In this document: piece by piece, positions 1 to 8,577 of the stretch
How positions within the stretch are numbered: position 1 is the stretch's first letter
Layout of the letters: each line of letters begins with the position of its first letter
From: Pseudomonadota bacterium
GTDB taxonomy: Bacteria > Desulfobacterota > Binatia > Binatales > Binataceae
Assembly (NCBI GenBank): GCA_021324455.1
Contig: JAJPJA010000074.1
Location: 1-64,000, forward strand
DNA length: 64,000 nucleotides
Reading direction: 5' to 3'
Position numbers and translations under genes: made by a program
Notes under the pieces: generated by a model
Database searches by the model: none
What the model saw: the letters and a program-made list of their open reading frames with translations, nothing else
What the model was told of the DNA's origin: nothing

Positions 1-36
1 GTCTTCTGCGCAACATCGGTCTTCTGCGCAACATCC
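1..36. repeat. Two tandem copies of an 18-bp unit (gtcttctgcgcaacatcg / gtcttctgcgcaacatcc) at the window edge
   Basis: Direct reading; units differ only in the last base; may continue outside the window. Confidence 0.85.
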
Positions 37-73
37 TGGGAGGGGCGATTTTCTCAGCCGGCGGCATGGGCCG

Positions 74-868
74 CTAATCCTTCCACTTAGGCGCCCGTTT
101 CTCGATGAACGCCTTGGGCCCCTCGACGCTGTCCGGATGCCCCCGGAACTCGGCGCCGATTTGCTCGGCGAACTTGTGCGCGTCGGTCAGACTGCGTTCC
201 AGCGACTCCCACAGGATGCGCTTGTTTGCGCGCACCGCCGCCGGCGAATTCGACGCGATCATCCCCGCGATTTCCCGCGCGCGTGCCGCCAGCGCCGCGC
301 CCGCCACCACTTCGGTCACGATCCCCAACTCCAGCGCCCGTCTGGCGTCCAGCCGCTCCCTGCTGCCCATCAGCGTCATCCGCATCAGTGCCGGAAACGG
401 GACCCATCTGCTCCATGTAGTGGGCGCGACGAAGGCGAGCTGACCGATCGAGACCGCGGGGTTGAGGAAGGTCGCATGCTCGGCCGCGATCGCGATATCG
501 CTGTCGGCCACGAACATCAGTCCGCCGCCCGCGCACATCCCGTTGACCGCGGTAATCACCGGCTTGCTCACCTTGTTATGCCGCGCCGAGATCAGCAGCA
601 CCTGGTCGCGCGGCGCGTTGCGCTGATCCGATTGGGCCAGAGTCGAGAGCGCCTGCACGTCCGCTCCGGAACAGAACGCGCGTTCCCCTGCACCGGTAAA
701 CACGATTGCGCGCACCGCCGGATCGTTCTCGGCCTCCTGCCACATCTGCGGAAGCTGCTCGCGCCACATCCGCGGTGTCAGAGCGTTGAGCCGATGGGGC
801 CGGTTGAGCGTTATGGTCGCGATGCCGTCCGACTTCTCGAGCAGAATATCGTTATCCGAAGCATCCAT
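74..868 (-). CDS. Enoyl-CoA hydratase/isomerase family protein
   Basis: Crotonase fold motifs: ITLNRPHRLNAL, FTGAGERAFCSGADVQAL, KPVITAVNGMCAGGGL. Confidence 0.93.
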   Translation of the reverse strand: MDASDNDILLEKSDGIATITLNRPHRLNALTPRMWREQLPQMWQEAENDPAVRAIVFTGAGERAFCSGADVQALSTLAQSDQRNAPRDQVLLISARHNKVSKPVITAVNGMCAGGGLMFVADSDIAIAAEHATFLNPAVSIGQLAFVAPTTWSRWVPFPALMRMTLMGSRERLDARRALELGIVTEVVAGAALAARAREIAGMIASNSPAAVRANKRILWESLERSLTDAHKFAEQIGAEFRGHPDSVEGPKAFIEKRAPKWKD

Positions 869-1009
869 TGCGCATCTCCCATCCGTGGCTTGCCAAGACG
901 CTGACCCATCGTGCTAAAGACAAGCGCAGGATCGCAACCGAAAATTTCATTTCAATGCCGCCGCGCGCACTGATTGCCGGGCGGCTTCGGATGCGAACAC
1001 GGGAGGCGA

Positions 1010-2680
1010 ATGATGCTGGCGCGCAAGGTTGGCAAATGGGATCGCATAGCCGACGTCGTGGTGGTGGGTTCGGGCGGCGCGGCGTTGACCGCGGCGGTAA
1101 CCGCGGCGGCCGGCGGCGCCCAGGTCGCCGTGCTCGAAAAGAGCAACCGGGTCGGCGGCACCACCGGCGTCTCCGGCGGCGTGCTGTGGATTCCCGCCAA
1201 TCATCACATGAAGGAAGTTGGCGTCCAGGATTCGCCCGAAGAAGCCCTGCGCTACATCCGCCGCCTCACGATGGGCCGCGAGCCGGACCCGGCGCTGATC
1301 GAGGATTTCGTCGCCACCGGCGCCGACGCCGTCCAGTGGCTGGAGGACAACACTCCGGTGAAAATGTTCGCCACCAAGTGGTTCGCCGACTATTACGCCG
1401 ATATGCCCGGCGGCAAGCGCGAAGGACGCTCGCTGGAGCCGCGCGTGTTCGAGGCGCGCACGCATCTGGGCGAATGGGCCGATCGGGTGCGCACCAGCCC
1501 CTACGAGCCGCTGCTTACGATGGAAGAGAAATTCTCGCTCGGGCTGAGCGGCAAACTGCGCGAGAACCGACCGGTGGAGGAAGTGATCGCGGAGCGGGCG
1601 AAATCCGGCGCGGCGGTGATCGGCGGCGCGTTCATCTCGATGCTGCTCAAGGGATGCCTCGAGCGCGGCGCGGCGGTCCTGACCACAACTCCCGGACGCG
1701 AACTGGTCCTCGACGAGGACGGACGCGTGGTCGGTGTGCGCGCCGAAAGCGCCGGCGCGTCCATTCTGATCGGCGCGCGGCGCGGCGTTGTGCTGGCCGC
1801 CGGCGGCTACGAATGGAATCCCGAGCTGGTCAAGTCGTTCCTGTCCGTCCCGTCGCTGGCCGCGCTCACCCCGCCGTTCAACGAGGGCGACGCGCTCATC
1901 ATGGCGCTGGAGGCGGGCGCGGCGGTCGCCAACATGAACTCGGCATGGTGGTTTCCGGCGATGCGCGACCCCACGATGACTTACGAAGGCAAGCCGCTCT
2001 ATCATCTGGGCGCGGGCCGCAACGTGGCCGGAACCATCGTCGTCAACAAGCATGGCCGCCGCTTCGCCAACGAGGGTACGACCTACCAGGACTATCCGAA
2101 ATCCCTGATGGCGTACGATCCGGTCACAGTCGATTTTCCCAACGAATCGCCGGTGTGGATGATCTTCGACCAGCGCACCAAGGACACTCAGGTGATTCTG
2201 AACATGATGCCGGGACAGCCGGCGCCGGATTGGGTGGTGCGCTCCACTTCGATTCGGGGTCTGGCCGAATTGATTGGCGTGCCGCCGGATCGGCTGGTCG
2301 AGACGATGGAGCGATTCAATGCCAACGCGGCGCGCGGGGTCGATCCTGATTTCCATCGCGCAACCGTGTACTGGGAGAATTTCCTGGCCGGGGGAGCGTC
2401 GGCCGCGGCCAATCTTGCGCCGATCAACACGCCGCCGTTCTATGCGCTGCCGATTTACCTGGGCGCGTTGGGCACCAACGGCGGCCTGCGCATCGACGTG
2501 AACGGCCGCGTGCGCAGCCTGCGCGGCGGCATCATCGAAGGCCTGTACGCCGCCGGCAACACGACGGCTAACATCTTCGGTTCGATGTACCCGGCCGGCG
2601 GCGCCACCATCGGCCCCGGCGTAGTCTTCGGCCACCACGCCGGCAAACACGCCGCCCAGAACAAACCGGCCAAACTATGA
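1010..2680 (+). CDS. FAD-dependent oxidoreductase, 3-ketosteroid-delta1-dehydrogenase-like (fumarate reductase/succinate dehydrogenase flavoprotein family)
   Basis: ADVVVVGSGGAALTAAVTAAAGGAQVAVLEKSNRVGGTTGVSGG dinucleotide-binding motif; C-terminal GLYAAGNTTANIFGSMYPAGGATIGPG; SD gggagg just before ATG at 1010/1013. The track start at 974 is less likely. Confidence 0.9.
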   Translation: MMLARKVGKWDRIADVVVVGSGGAALTAAVTAAAGGAQVAVLEKSNRVGGTTGVSGGVLWIPANHHMKEVGVQDSPEEALRYIRRLTMGREPDPALIEDFVATGADAVQWLEDNTPVKMFATKWFADYYADMPGGKREGRSLEPRVFEARTHLGEWADRVRTSPYEPLLTMEEKFSLGLSGKLRENRPVEEVIAERAKSGAAVIGGAFISMLLKGCLERGAAVLTTTPGRELVLDEDGRVVGVRAESAGASILIGARRGVVLAAGGYEWNPELVKSFLSVPSLAALTPPFNEGDALIMALEAGAAVANMNSAWWFPAMRDPTMTYEGKPLYHLGAGRNVAGTIVVNKHGRRFANEGTTYQDYPKSLMAYDPVTVDFPNESPVWMIFDQRTKDTQVILNMMPGQPAPDWVVRSTSIRGLAELIGVPPDRLVETMERFNANAARGVDPDFHRATVYWENFLAGGASAAANLAPINTPPFYALPIYLGALGTNGGLRIDVNGRVRSLRGGIIEGLYAAGNTTANIFGSMYPAGGATIGPGVVFGHHAGKHAAQNKPAKL

Positions 2681-2691
2681 TCCGGTCCGCA

Positions 2692-3714
2692 TCAGTGTTT
2701 GGCTGCGGGAGTTCTGTTCTTGGCCGACTTGGAGGTGTTGAAGACGAACTTGGCGTTGCCGCTGGAGTCCCACAGGCCCCAGTTCGGGCCCCATGAGTTC
2801 TGCACGCTCAGCCACGGCTCGTCGAAGGCGGAGAACAGGAAATTGGAGCCCAGCTTGTTGGCGTTGGAGAAGTTCTGCTGGGTATAGGTCTGCTCGTTGG
2901 CGACGCTGGGCACCGCCGCGCCATTGTTGTTGCCCGCGCTCGGCCATCCGGTCTCGCCGATTATCACCGGCTTGCCGTTGAACTGGTCATTGAACATGCC
3001 GTATGCGCCGATAAGATTCGCAATGGCTCCGCCTATCGCCACCGGCGCATAGAACGGATAGATGTTGACCATTATCGAATCGACATACGGCTTCAGTTGC
3101 GCTCCGTACTGCACCGCCGCCTGGTAGCCTAATTCCGTCGTGACCTGGACGTCGCCCTTGTTCTGGAGCCGGCTGCGAACGTAGTTCAAATCGGCGATTA
3201 GTTGAGTAACCGAGATCGGATTGGGATTGGAATCGGTATCCAGGCATTCGTTGCCCACCACGATCGCCGCTACGGTGTGGGGATAGGTGTTCGCCAGGGT
3301 GATCGCGGTATCCAGATAAGTGGTGTCAGCCGAGCTGTTGAACGAGGAGTTTTCAAACACTCCCTGGTAAATCTTGAGCTGCTTGAACTGCACCGCCGCA
3401 ATCGGCACGATCCGGTCCAGGCGCGATGTGCTGTCGTCGCCGTAGGTCTTGATGAAGGTGAATTTCTGGGAAAGGATACCCAAATCCGAGATGAACTGAC
3501 TGTCCGGAATCGGCGTTCCCGGTTGCTGGCCACTTTCGTGAAACGGGCCATAGTTGATCCCGATAAAAGGGCCGGCCGATGCGGAACCGGACAGGATCAG
3601 CAGCACAGCGCCGATAATTGACACCCAGCCTGGATTCTTCCTGATATCAGCCAAATCGATCACACATCCCTTTAGCCCTGCTCGCTGGAGCCGGCTATGC
3701 GCCAGGGCCGGCAT
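2692..3714 (-). CDS. Secreted glycoside hydrolase family 17-like (beta-1,3-glucanase type) protein
   Basis: GINYGPFHESGQQPGTPIP, VAAIVVGNECL, KPVIIGETGWPSAG motifs; N-terminal hydrophobic signal segment. Confidence 0.85.
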   Translation of the reverse strand: MPALAHSRLQRAGLKGCVIDLADIRKNPGWVSIIGAVLLILSGSASAGPFIGINYGPFHESGQQPGTPIPDSQFISDLGILSQKFTFIKTYGDDSTSRLDRIVPIAAVQFKQLKIYQGVFENSSFNSSADTTYLDTAITLANTYPHTVAAIVVGNECLDTDSNPNPISVTQLIADLNYVRSRLQNKGDVQVTTELGYQAAVQYGAQLKPYVDSIMVNIYPFYAPVAIGGAIANLIGAYGMFNDQFNGKPVIIGETGWPSAGNNNGAAVPSVANEQTYTQQNFSNANKLGSNFLFSAFDEPWLSVQNSWGPNWGLWDSSGNAKFVFNTSKSAKNRTPAAKH

Positions 3715-3913
3715 TTAAACCGGACGCCTGAGCCTTAACCTTTGGTTGGATTCCACGCCGCATATTAGTTGGAAAATATGCCAAAGTAAAGCCCAAAATG
3801 CATAAATATGCCAGCGGATGAAAGGCGCCCGCGCCCCCGCGGCGTGGCATATCGTCACCCCATGCTTTACGTCCGTCCCGGCTACCCCCAGGCGGTCAGC
3901 TGCCTAGGGCAGC

Positions 3914-4237
3914 TCAATGCCCGAGCAGGGCAACGATTACGATCAGCGCCAACAGGATGGCTGCGAGCAGCCATTCCGCTTTACGATCGGCGCTCGCCTG
4001 CTGTGCCTGATCCAGTGGGGTTTCCTGGTGCGCGGAATGAAAGCCGGTGTGATAGCCTTTGTAGGACGTATAGTAGATGCCGGTGCCGGGGATGCCGACG
4101 GTTTTTCTGATGCCCTTGCGGCCCACGGTCACATGCGCGCCGCGAAAGCCGACACTGAGGCTGGGACCGGATTTCGACAGGTTGACGGAAAGTCCGGGAA
4201 AGATGTTGACGCGGCGGTAGAACCTGAAGCTGCCCAT
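3914..4237 (-). CDS. DUF4236 domain-containing protein with C-terminal transmembrane segment
   Basis: FRFYRRVNIFPGLSVNLSKSGPSLSVGFRGAHVTVGRKGIRKTVGIPGTGIYYT is the DUF4236 signature; C-term LLAAILLALIVIVALLGH. Confidence 0.88.
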   Translation of the reverse strand: MGSFRFYRRVNIFPGLSVNLSKSGPSLSVGFRGAHVTVGRKGIRKTVGIPGTGIYYTSYKGYHTGFHSAHQETPLDQAQQASADRKAEWLLAAILLALIVIVALLGH

Positions 4238-4303
4238 CGGATCGTTTCGTATCAGGGGGTTCCGATGATTATCCTTGTGCCGGCCGATCGCAACCGCGCC
4301 AAC

Positions 4304-5092
4304 TCATTGCATCAGCAGACCGCCGTTGGGATGCAGTACCTGGCCGGTGACGTAGGAAGACTCTTCGCCGGCCAGAAACAGCGCCGAGGCGGCAATCTCG
4401 CGCATCTGCCCGATCCGTCCCAGCGGCACCCGCTTGAGCACCGCCTCCAGCCGCCCGGGCGCGCCGCTGTAGAACTCGCGGCTCATGTTGCTGTCCAGAT
4501 ATCCGGGCGCGATTGCGTTGACGCGGATATTGCGCGGGGCAAGTTCCAGCGCCATCACCTTGGTCAGCATCCAGGCTGCGGCCCGGCTCACGCTGTAATC
4601 GCCGCCGCCCGGCGCCGCCATAAAGGCCGCGACCGAAATGTAATTGATGATCGAGCCGCCCTTGCCCGCCGCGACCATCGCGCGCGCCGCCGCCCGCCCG
4701 GTGAGGAAGTACGCGTCCAGGTTGTAGCTCATGACCCGGCGCCAGTCGGCCAGCGGCTCGTCGATCAGCCGATGATTGGGGTTTTTTCCGCCGGGGTAGC
4801 GCGCATGCATCACGGCGTCGGCAACCATCAGGATGTCGATGCCGCCCAACTCGGCGGCCGCCCGATTAACCATCCCATCGACCTGCTCCTCGTGCGCGAC
4901 ATCGACCGCCATGGCACCCGATTTGCGCCCGGCCGCCGCAACTTCCGCCGCCACGCGCCGCGCCGCCTCCAGATTGCGGTCGCCCAAAAAGACATTGGCG
5001 CCCTCCTGCGCGAACAGAATTGCGGCGGCGCGTGCCGCGTCGTCCGATGCGCCGGTGATGAGAGCGTTCCTGCCTTCCAGCCGCGCAGTCAT
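4304..5092 (-). CDS. SDR family NAD(P)-dependent oxidoreductase
   Basis: ALITGASDDAARAAAILFAQEGANVFLGDR, YSVSRAAAWMLTKVMALELAPRNIRVNAIAPGYLDS. Confidence 0.92.
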   Translation of the reverse strand: MTARLEGRNALITGASDDAARAAAILFAQEGANVFLGDRNLEAARRVAAEVAAAGRKSGAMAVDVAHEEQVDGMVNRAAAELGGIDILMVADAVMHARYPGGKNPNHRLIDEPLADWRRVMSYNLDAYFLTGRAAARAMVAAGKGGSIINYISVAAFMAAPGGGDYSVSRAAAWMLTKVMALELAPRNIRVNAIAPGYLDSNMSREFYSGAPGRLEAVLKRVPLGRIGQMREIAASALFLAGEESSYVTGQVLHPNGGLLMQ

Positions 5093-5120
5093 GGGCGATT
5101 ATCCTCCTGAGCGGAACTGT

Positions 5121-5144
5121 CCGGGCGGTATTAATGCCGCCCGG
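5121..5144. promoter_or_regulatory. Near-perfect 24-bp palindrome in a divergent promoter region, candidate operator
   Basis: ccgggcggtattaatgccgcccgg; 11 of 12 base pairs symmetric; between the SDR gene (-) and the NTF2-like gene (+). Confidence 0.55.
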
Positions 5145-5198
5145 CGCATTTAACTGCAAGATTTGACAAGCCGCGGCGGCGGGAAGAAATTCCAGCTC

Positions 5199-5747
5199 AT
5201 GAAGAAGCAATCGCGCAAAGCCAGGGCAACCCGAGCGCCGCGCCCCTCGCTGGCCGCCAGGATGCGGACGCTGGAAGACATCGAAGCGATCAAAAAACTT
5301 AAAGCGGCGTACTGCAACTACTGCGACGGCGGCTGGGACCGGCCCACTCACGACTACGACCGGATCGCCGCGCTGTTCACCGAAGACGCCGTCACTGAAG
5401 GCACCGCTGGCCGCACCGAGGGACGCGAGAACATCCGCCGGCTATACCGCTCCTACCAGGCCACGCCATTCGCGTTCCATCGCGTGACCAATCCAATCAT
5501 CGAAGTGGCGGACCGCCATGCGACCGGCAACTGGCACGTGCTGGTCGCGCTGACGCGTCCCGGCGGCGAAGCGGTCTGGGTCGCCGGCATCTACGACGAA
5601 GAATACACCCGCACCAGGGACGGCTGGCGCATCACAAAGCTGAAGTTCACTCCCGCCTTCATCACGCCGTACAGCCAGGGATGGGGCAAGGAGCGCGCGA
5701 TGCCGGTGCGTCCGCCGACAAATCGCGCTATTCCTGGAACACGGTGA
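5199..5747 (+). CDS. Nuclear transport factor 2/SnoaL-like domain protein
   Basis: DIEAIKKLKAAYCNYCDGGWD..YDRIAALFTEDAVTEG; typical SnoaL_4 layout. Start 5199 chosen over 5163. Confidence 0.8.
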   Translation: MKKQSRKARATRAPRPSLAARMRTLEDIEAIKKLKAAYCNYCDGGWDRPTHDYDRIAALFTEDAVTEGTAGRTEGRENIRRLYRSYQATPFAFHRVTNPIIEVADRHATGNWHVLVALTRPGGEAVWVAGIYDEEYTRTRDGWRITKLKFTPAFITPYSQGWGKERAMPVRPPTNRAIPGTR

Positions 5748-6021
5748 TTTCCAGGTCCTGGTACGCCTGCGTCCTGATCGGAACGATCTTCTGATATTCC
5801 GGATCGTTGTGCCACGCGTGGACGGCGGCGAGGTCGGGGAAACGCAGCACCGCGCCCACGGTCCATTTATGATGCCCGGCGAGTCCCTCGATACCGCTGC
5901 CGCGCGCCACCAGCTGACCGCCGTGTTTGGCCACGATCGGACCCGCTCCCGACTGGTACTGCTTCATTTGATCGGCGCGCTCCGGATTGGGTGTACCCTG
6001 CACGATTACGAGAACGCTCAT
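5728..6021 (-). CDS. DUF1330 family protein
   Basis: LVIVQGTPNPERADQMKQYQSGAGPIVAKHGGQLVARG...ILRFPDLAAVHAWHNDPEYQKIVPIR. Confidence 0.85.
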   Translation of the reverse strand: MSVLVIVQGTPNPERADQMKQYQSGAGPIVAKHGGQLVARGSGIEGLAGHHKWTVGAVLRFPDLAAVHAWHNDPEYQKIVPIRTQAYQDLEITVFQE

Positions 6022-6059
6022 GTTGATCTCCCTTAAGAAGCCGGCCCGCGCTCAACTGC

Positions 6060-7178
6060 TCAAAGCCCGATTCCTTTGGCCACGCGTTCATGATGAACCG
6101 CGGTGGTGCCCAGACTCAGCTCGAACGCCTTGGCGCGGCGCGTGAACAACTGCAGATCGTATTCGCTCGAATAGCCTATCGCGCCATGCACCTGGTGGGC
6201 GTTGACGAACACGCGCCGCACCGCGTCATTGATGTAGGCCTTGGCCGCGGCGACCTCGAGCGCGGCGTCGCCGCCCTGATCCAGCCGCCACGCCGCCTGC
6301 AGCGCAAGAAACCGGCACGCGTCGATATCAATGCGCATATCGGAGCATCGATGCGCCACGGCCTGAAACGACCCGATCGGCCGCCCGAACTGTTCGCGCG
6401 TGCTGGCATGATTCACCGCCAGCGCCAGCGCCCGCTCGGACAAGCCCACTGCGTACGCCGCCTGCAGCACCGCGGCATGGTCCAGCGCGCGGTCCAGGAT
6501 CGCACGCGCGTTGCCGTCGGCTTCGAACACCGCAGCGGGGGTGAAAGTTACGCGCTCGAAACTGACCTGGTAGAGCGGGTCGCCGCCGATGGCCTGATGG
6601 CGCTCGCATCGGATTCCGCCCGCGCTTCGATCCAGCACGATGAAGGCGAGGTCGGATCCTTCCAGCGCCGCCGCGACGATCAGCAGATGGGCGCTGGCGG
6701 CGTAAGGCACCAGGATCTTTTCGCCCGACAGCCGCCAGTTGGTGGTAAAGCGCCGCGCCGTTACGCGCATCTGGCTCCATTCATTGCCGCCCCCCGGCTC
6801 CACCACCGCCATCGCCGCGATCAGATCGCCCCGGGCCAGTCCCGGCAACCATTGCCGGCGCTGCCAATCGTTGCCGGCCCACAGCAGGGGCAGCGCGCCC
6901 AACGCGACCGATCCCAGCAGCGGGGAGGGGAAGGCGGCGCGCCCCAATTCCTCGGCCACGATGGCGAGGTCGACCATCCTGCCGCCGCTGCCGCCGTATT
7001 GCTCGGGCAGGATTAAGCCGGGATAACCCAGTCCGCACAGCTTCGACCACAGCTCGGCGGAGAAGCCGCTTGCGCTCGCTTCAACCTCGCGCACAACGCT
7101 GCTGGGACAGACCTGCTCGGCAAAATGGCGGGCCGATTCCGCCAGCATCCGCTGCTCATCGGTCAGGGTGAGATCCAT
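6060..7178 (-). CDS. Acyl-CoA dehydrogenase family protein
   Basis: MDLTLTDEQRMLAESARHFAEQ..., LILPEQYGGSGG, HQVHGAIGYSSEYDLQLFTRRAKAF. Confidence 0.92.
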   Translation of the reverse strand: MDLTLTDEQRMLAESARHFAEQVCPSSVVREVEASASGFSAELWSKLCGLGYPGLILPEQYGGSGGRMVDLAIVAEELGRAAFPSPLLGSVALGALPLLWAGNDWQRRQWLPGLARGDLIAAMAVVEPGGGNEWSQMRVTARRFTTNWRLSGEKILVPYAASAHLLIVAAALEGSDLAFIVLDRSAGGIRCERHQAIGGDPLYQVSFERVTFTPAAVFEADGNARAILDRALDHAAVLQAAYAVGLSERALALAVNHASTREQFGRPIGSFQAVAHRCSDMRIDIDACRFLALQAAWRLDQGGDAALEVAAAKAYINDAVRRVFVNAHQVHGAIGYSSEYDLQLFTRRAKAFELSLGTTAVHHERVAKGIGL

Positions 7179-7205
7179 TGGTTTGGCCTCTTTGGTTTGG
7201 CCTCT
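7178..7205. repeat. Perfect 14-bp tandem duplication (ttggtttggcctct x2) abutting the start codon of the acyl-CoA dehydrogenase
   Basis: Direct reading. Confidence 0.9.
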
Positions 7206-7373
7206 GAGGATGGGAACAAGCCGCAGCCGCGCGCCGCAACAGTTGGGTTTATGGGGCCGGAGGAGCCAATGGCCCGAGCCCGCTGGCCTCTCTCACATGA
7301 CGCAAAATAAGCCACGCACCATCACAAGCGAAGCTTCGCCGCCATTGGCATTGCGGCAATACTTTGCTTCAAC

Positions 7374-8435
7374 TCAATGCGCCTTGGCTTCCTTCACGTT
7401 TTGCTGCGCCAGTTCCTCGTTGATCACGGATTCCATTTCGTTGGTCGGCTGCGCGCCGTTCATCAGGCGCCCGTTGATGACGAACGTCGGCGTGCCGTCG
7501 ACCCCGATATCGCTGCCCTCCTGCTGGCTCTTTTTGATCTGGTCGAGATGCAGGTCGCCGGCCGTGCACTGGTCGAATTTCTTGGTGTCCAGCTTGAGCC
7601 TGGCCGCGGTGGCGTCAAGCCCCTTCGGATCCAGCTTGGACTGGTCGGCGAACAGCGCGTCGTGAAACGGCCAGTACTTGCCCTGGTCGCCGGCGCATCG
7701 GGCGGCCTGCGCGGCCTTAAGCGCGTAAGGATGCATCGGGAGCGGGAAGTCCATGTAAACCAGGCGCACCTTGTCGCCGTATTTCTTCAGGATTTCCTGG
7801 ACTGAGCTTTCGGCGCGGCCGCAAAAAGGGCATTGATAATCCGAAAACTCGACGATCGTCACCGGCGCGTTGCTGGGACCGGTGGACCCGGCGCTGTATT
7901 GGGTCGAGACGTCGACGCGCGGCGCCTTGAGCATCACTTTGACGCCGGCCTCCTGGCGCAATTTCGCCACGAGTTCGGCGCGGGCCGCGTTCATCTTCTG
8001 GCGGCGCATGTAGTTCTCCAGCGGCGCCTTGATGCGGTCGAAGGGCTGGCGGATGCGCGCCTGGTTCTGGTCGTAAAAATCCTTCATCTCCTTTTCGGTG
8101 GGAGCCGGCGCCTTATCCTGGACCTCCTGCTTGAGGTAGGCCTCCTTGGTCATGCCGGCTTTCCTGGCCGCCTGTTCGATCAGGTAATCGTCGATAATGT
8201 CGTCCAGCGCCCGCTTTTTTGCCTGATACACCTGGCTCTCGATCGCCGCCAGCTGCGGACGCGCCTTTTCATCGACCTGGGCCTCCGTGATCTTCATCGA
8301 ACCGACGGTGGCGAGCACCGCATTGGCGCTGGCTTTCTTTGCGGCCGCGTTGACCGCACTGACGCTTCCCAGCGCCAATCCGGCCGCCATCACCAAAAGG
8401 GAAACAGACCTTGCGAGCTTTTCTATGTTCATCAA
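7374..8435 (-). CDS. Thioredoxin-fold DsbA-family protein with N-terminal SurA-like helical domain, secreted
   Basis: APVTIVEFSDYQCPFCGRAESSVQEILKKYG (CPFC active site), GVDGTPTFVINGRL; N-terminal signal peptide and SurA-N-like segment. Confidence 0.88.
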   Translation of the reverse strand: MMNIEKLARSVSLLVMAAGLALGSVSAVNAAAKKASANAVLATVGSMKITEAQVDEKARPQLAAIESQVYQAKKRALDDIIDDYLIEQAARKAGMTKEAYLKQEVQDKAPAPTEKEMKDFYDQNQARIRQPFDRIKAPLENYMRRQKMNAARAELVAKLRQEAGVKVMLKAPRVDVSTQYSAGSTGPSNAPVTIVEFSDYQCPFCGRAESSVQEILKKYGDKVRLVYMDFPLPMHPYALKAAQAARCAGDQGKYWPFHDALFADQSKLDPKGLDATAARLKLDTKKFDQCTAGDLHLDQIKKSQQEGSDIGVDGTPTFVINGRLMNGAQPTNEMESVINEELAQQNVKEAKAH

Positions 8436-8577
8436 CTGTTACGCTCCATCGTAACGGGTCCACACCATACCATGCCCGGGGCGCCATGTCTTGGGCTCCA
8501 TGCCTGTTTAGCATACATCCTGCGCCTCTTGACGCGGGATGCCGGCTGGCATTGTATAAATCCTAAAGGTGGGCTTT

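Noticed and set aside
947-2650. 567-aa minus-strand ORF and 868..2349 plus-frame ORF overlapping the KstD-like gene
   Set aside because: Alternate-frame shadows with compositionally biased sequence and no motifs
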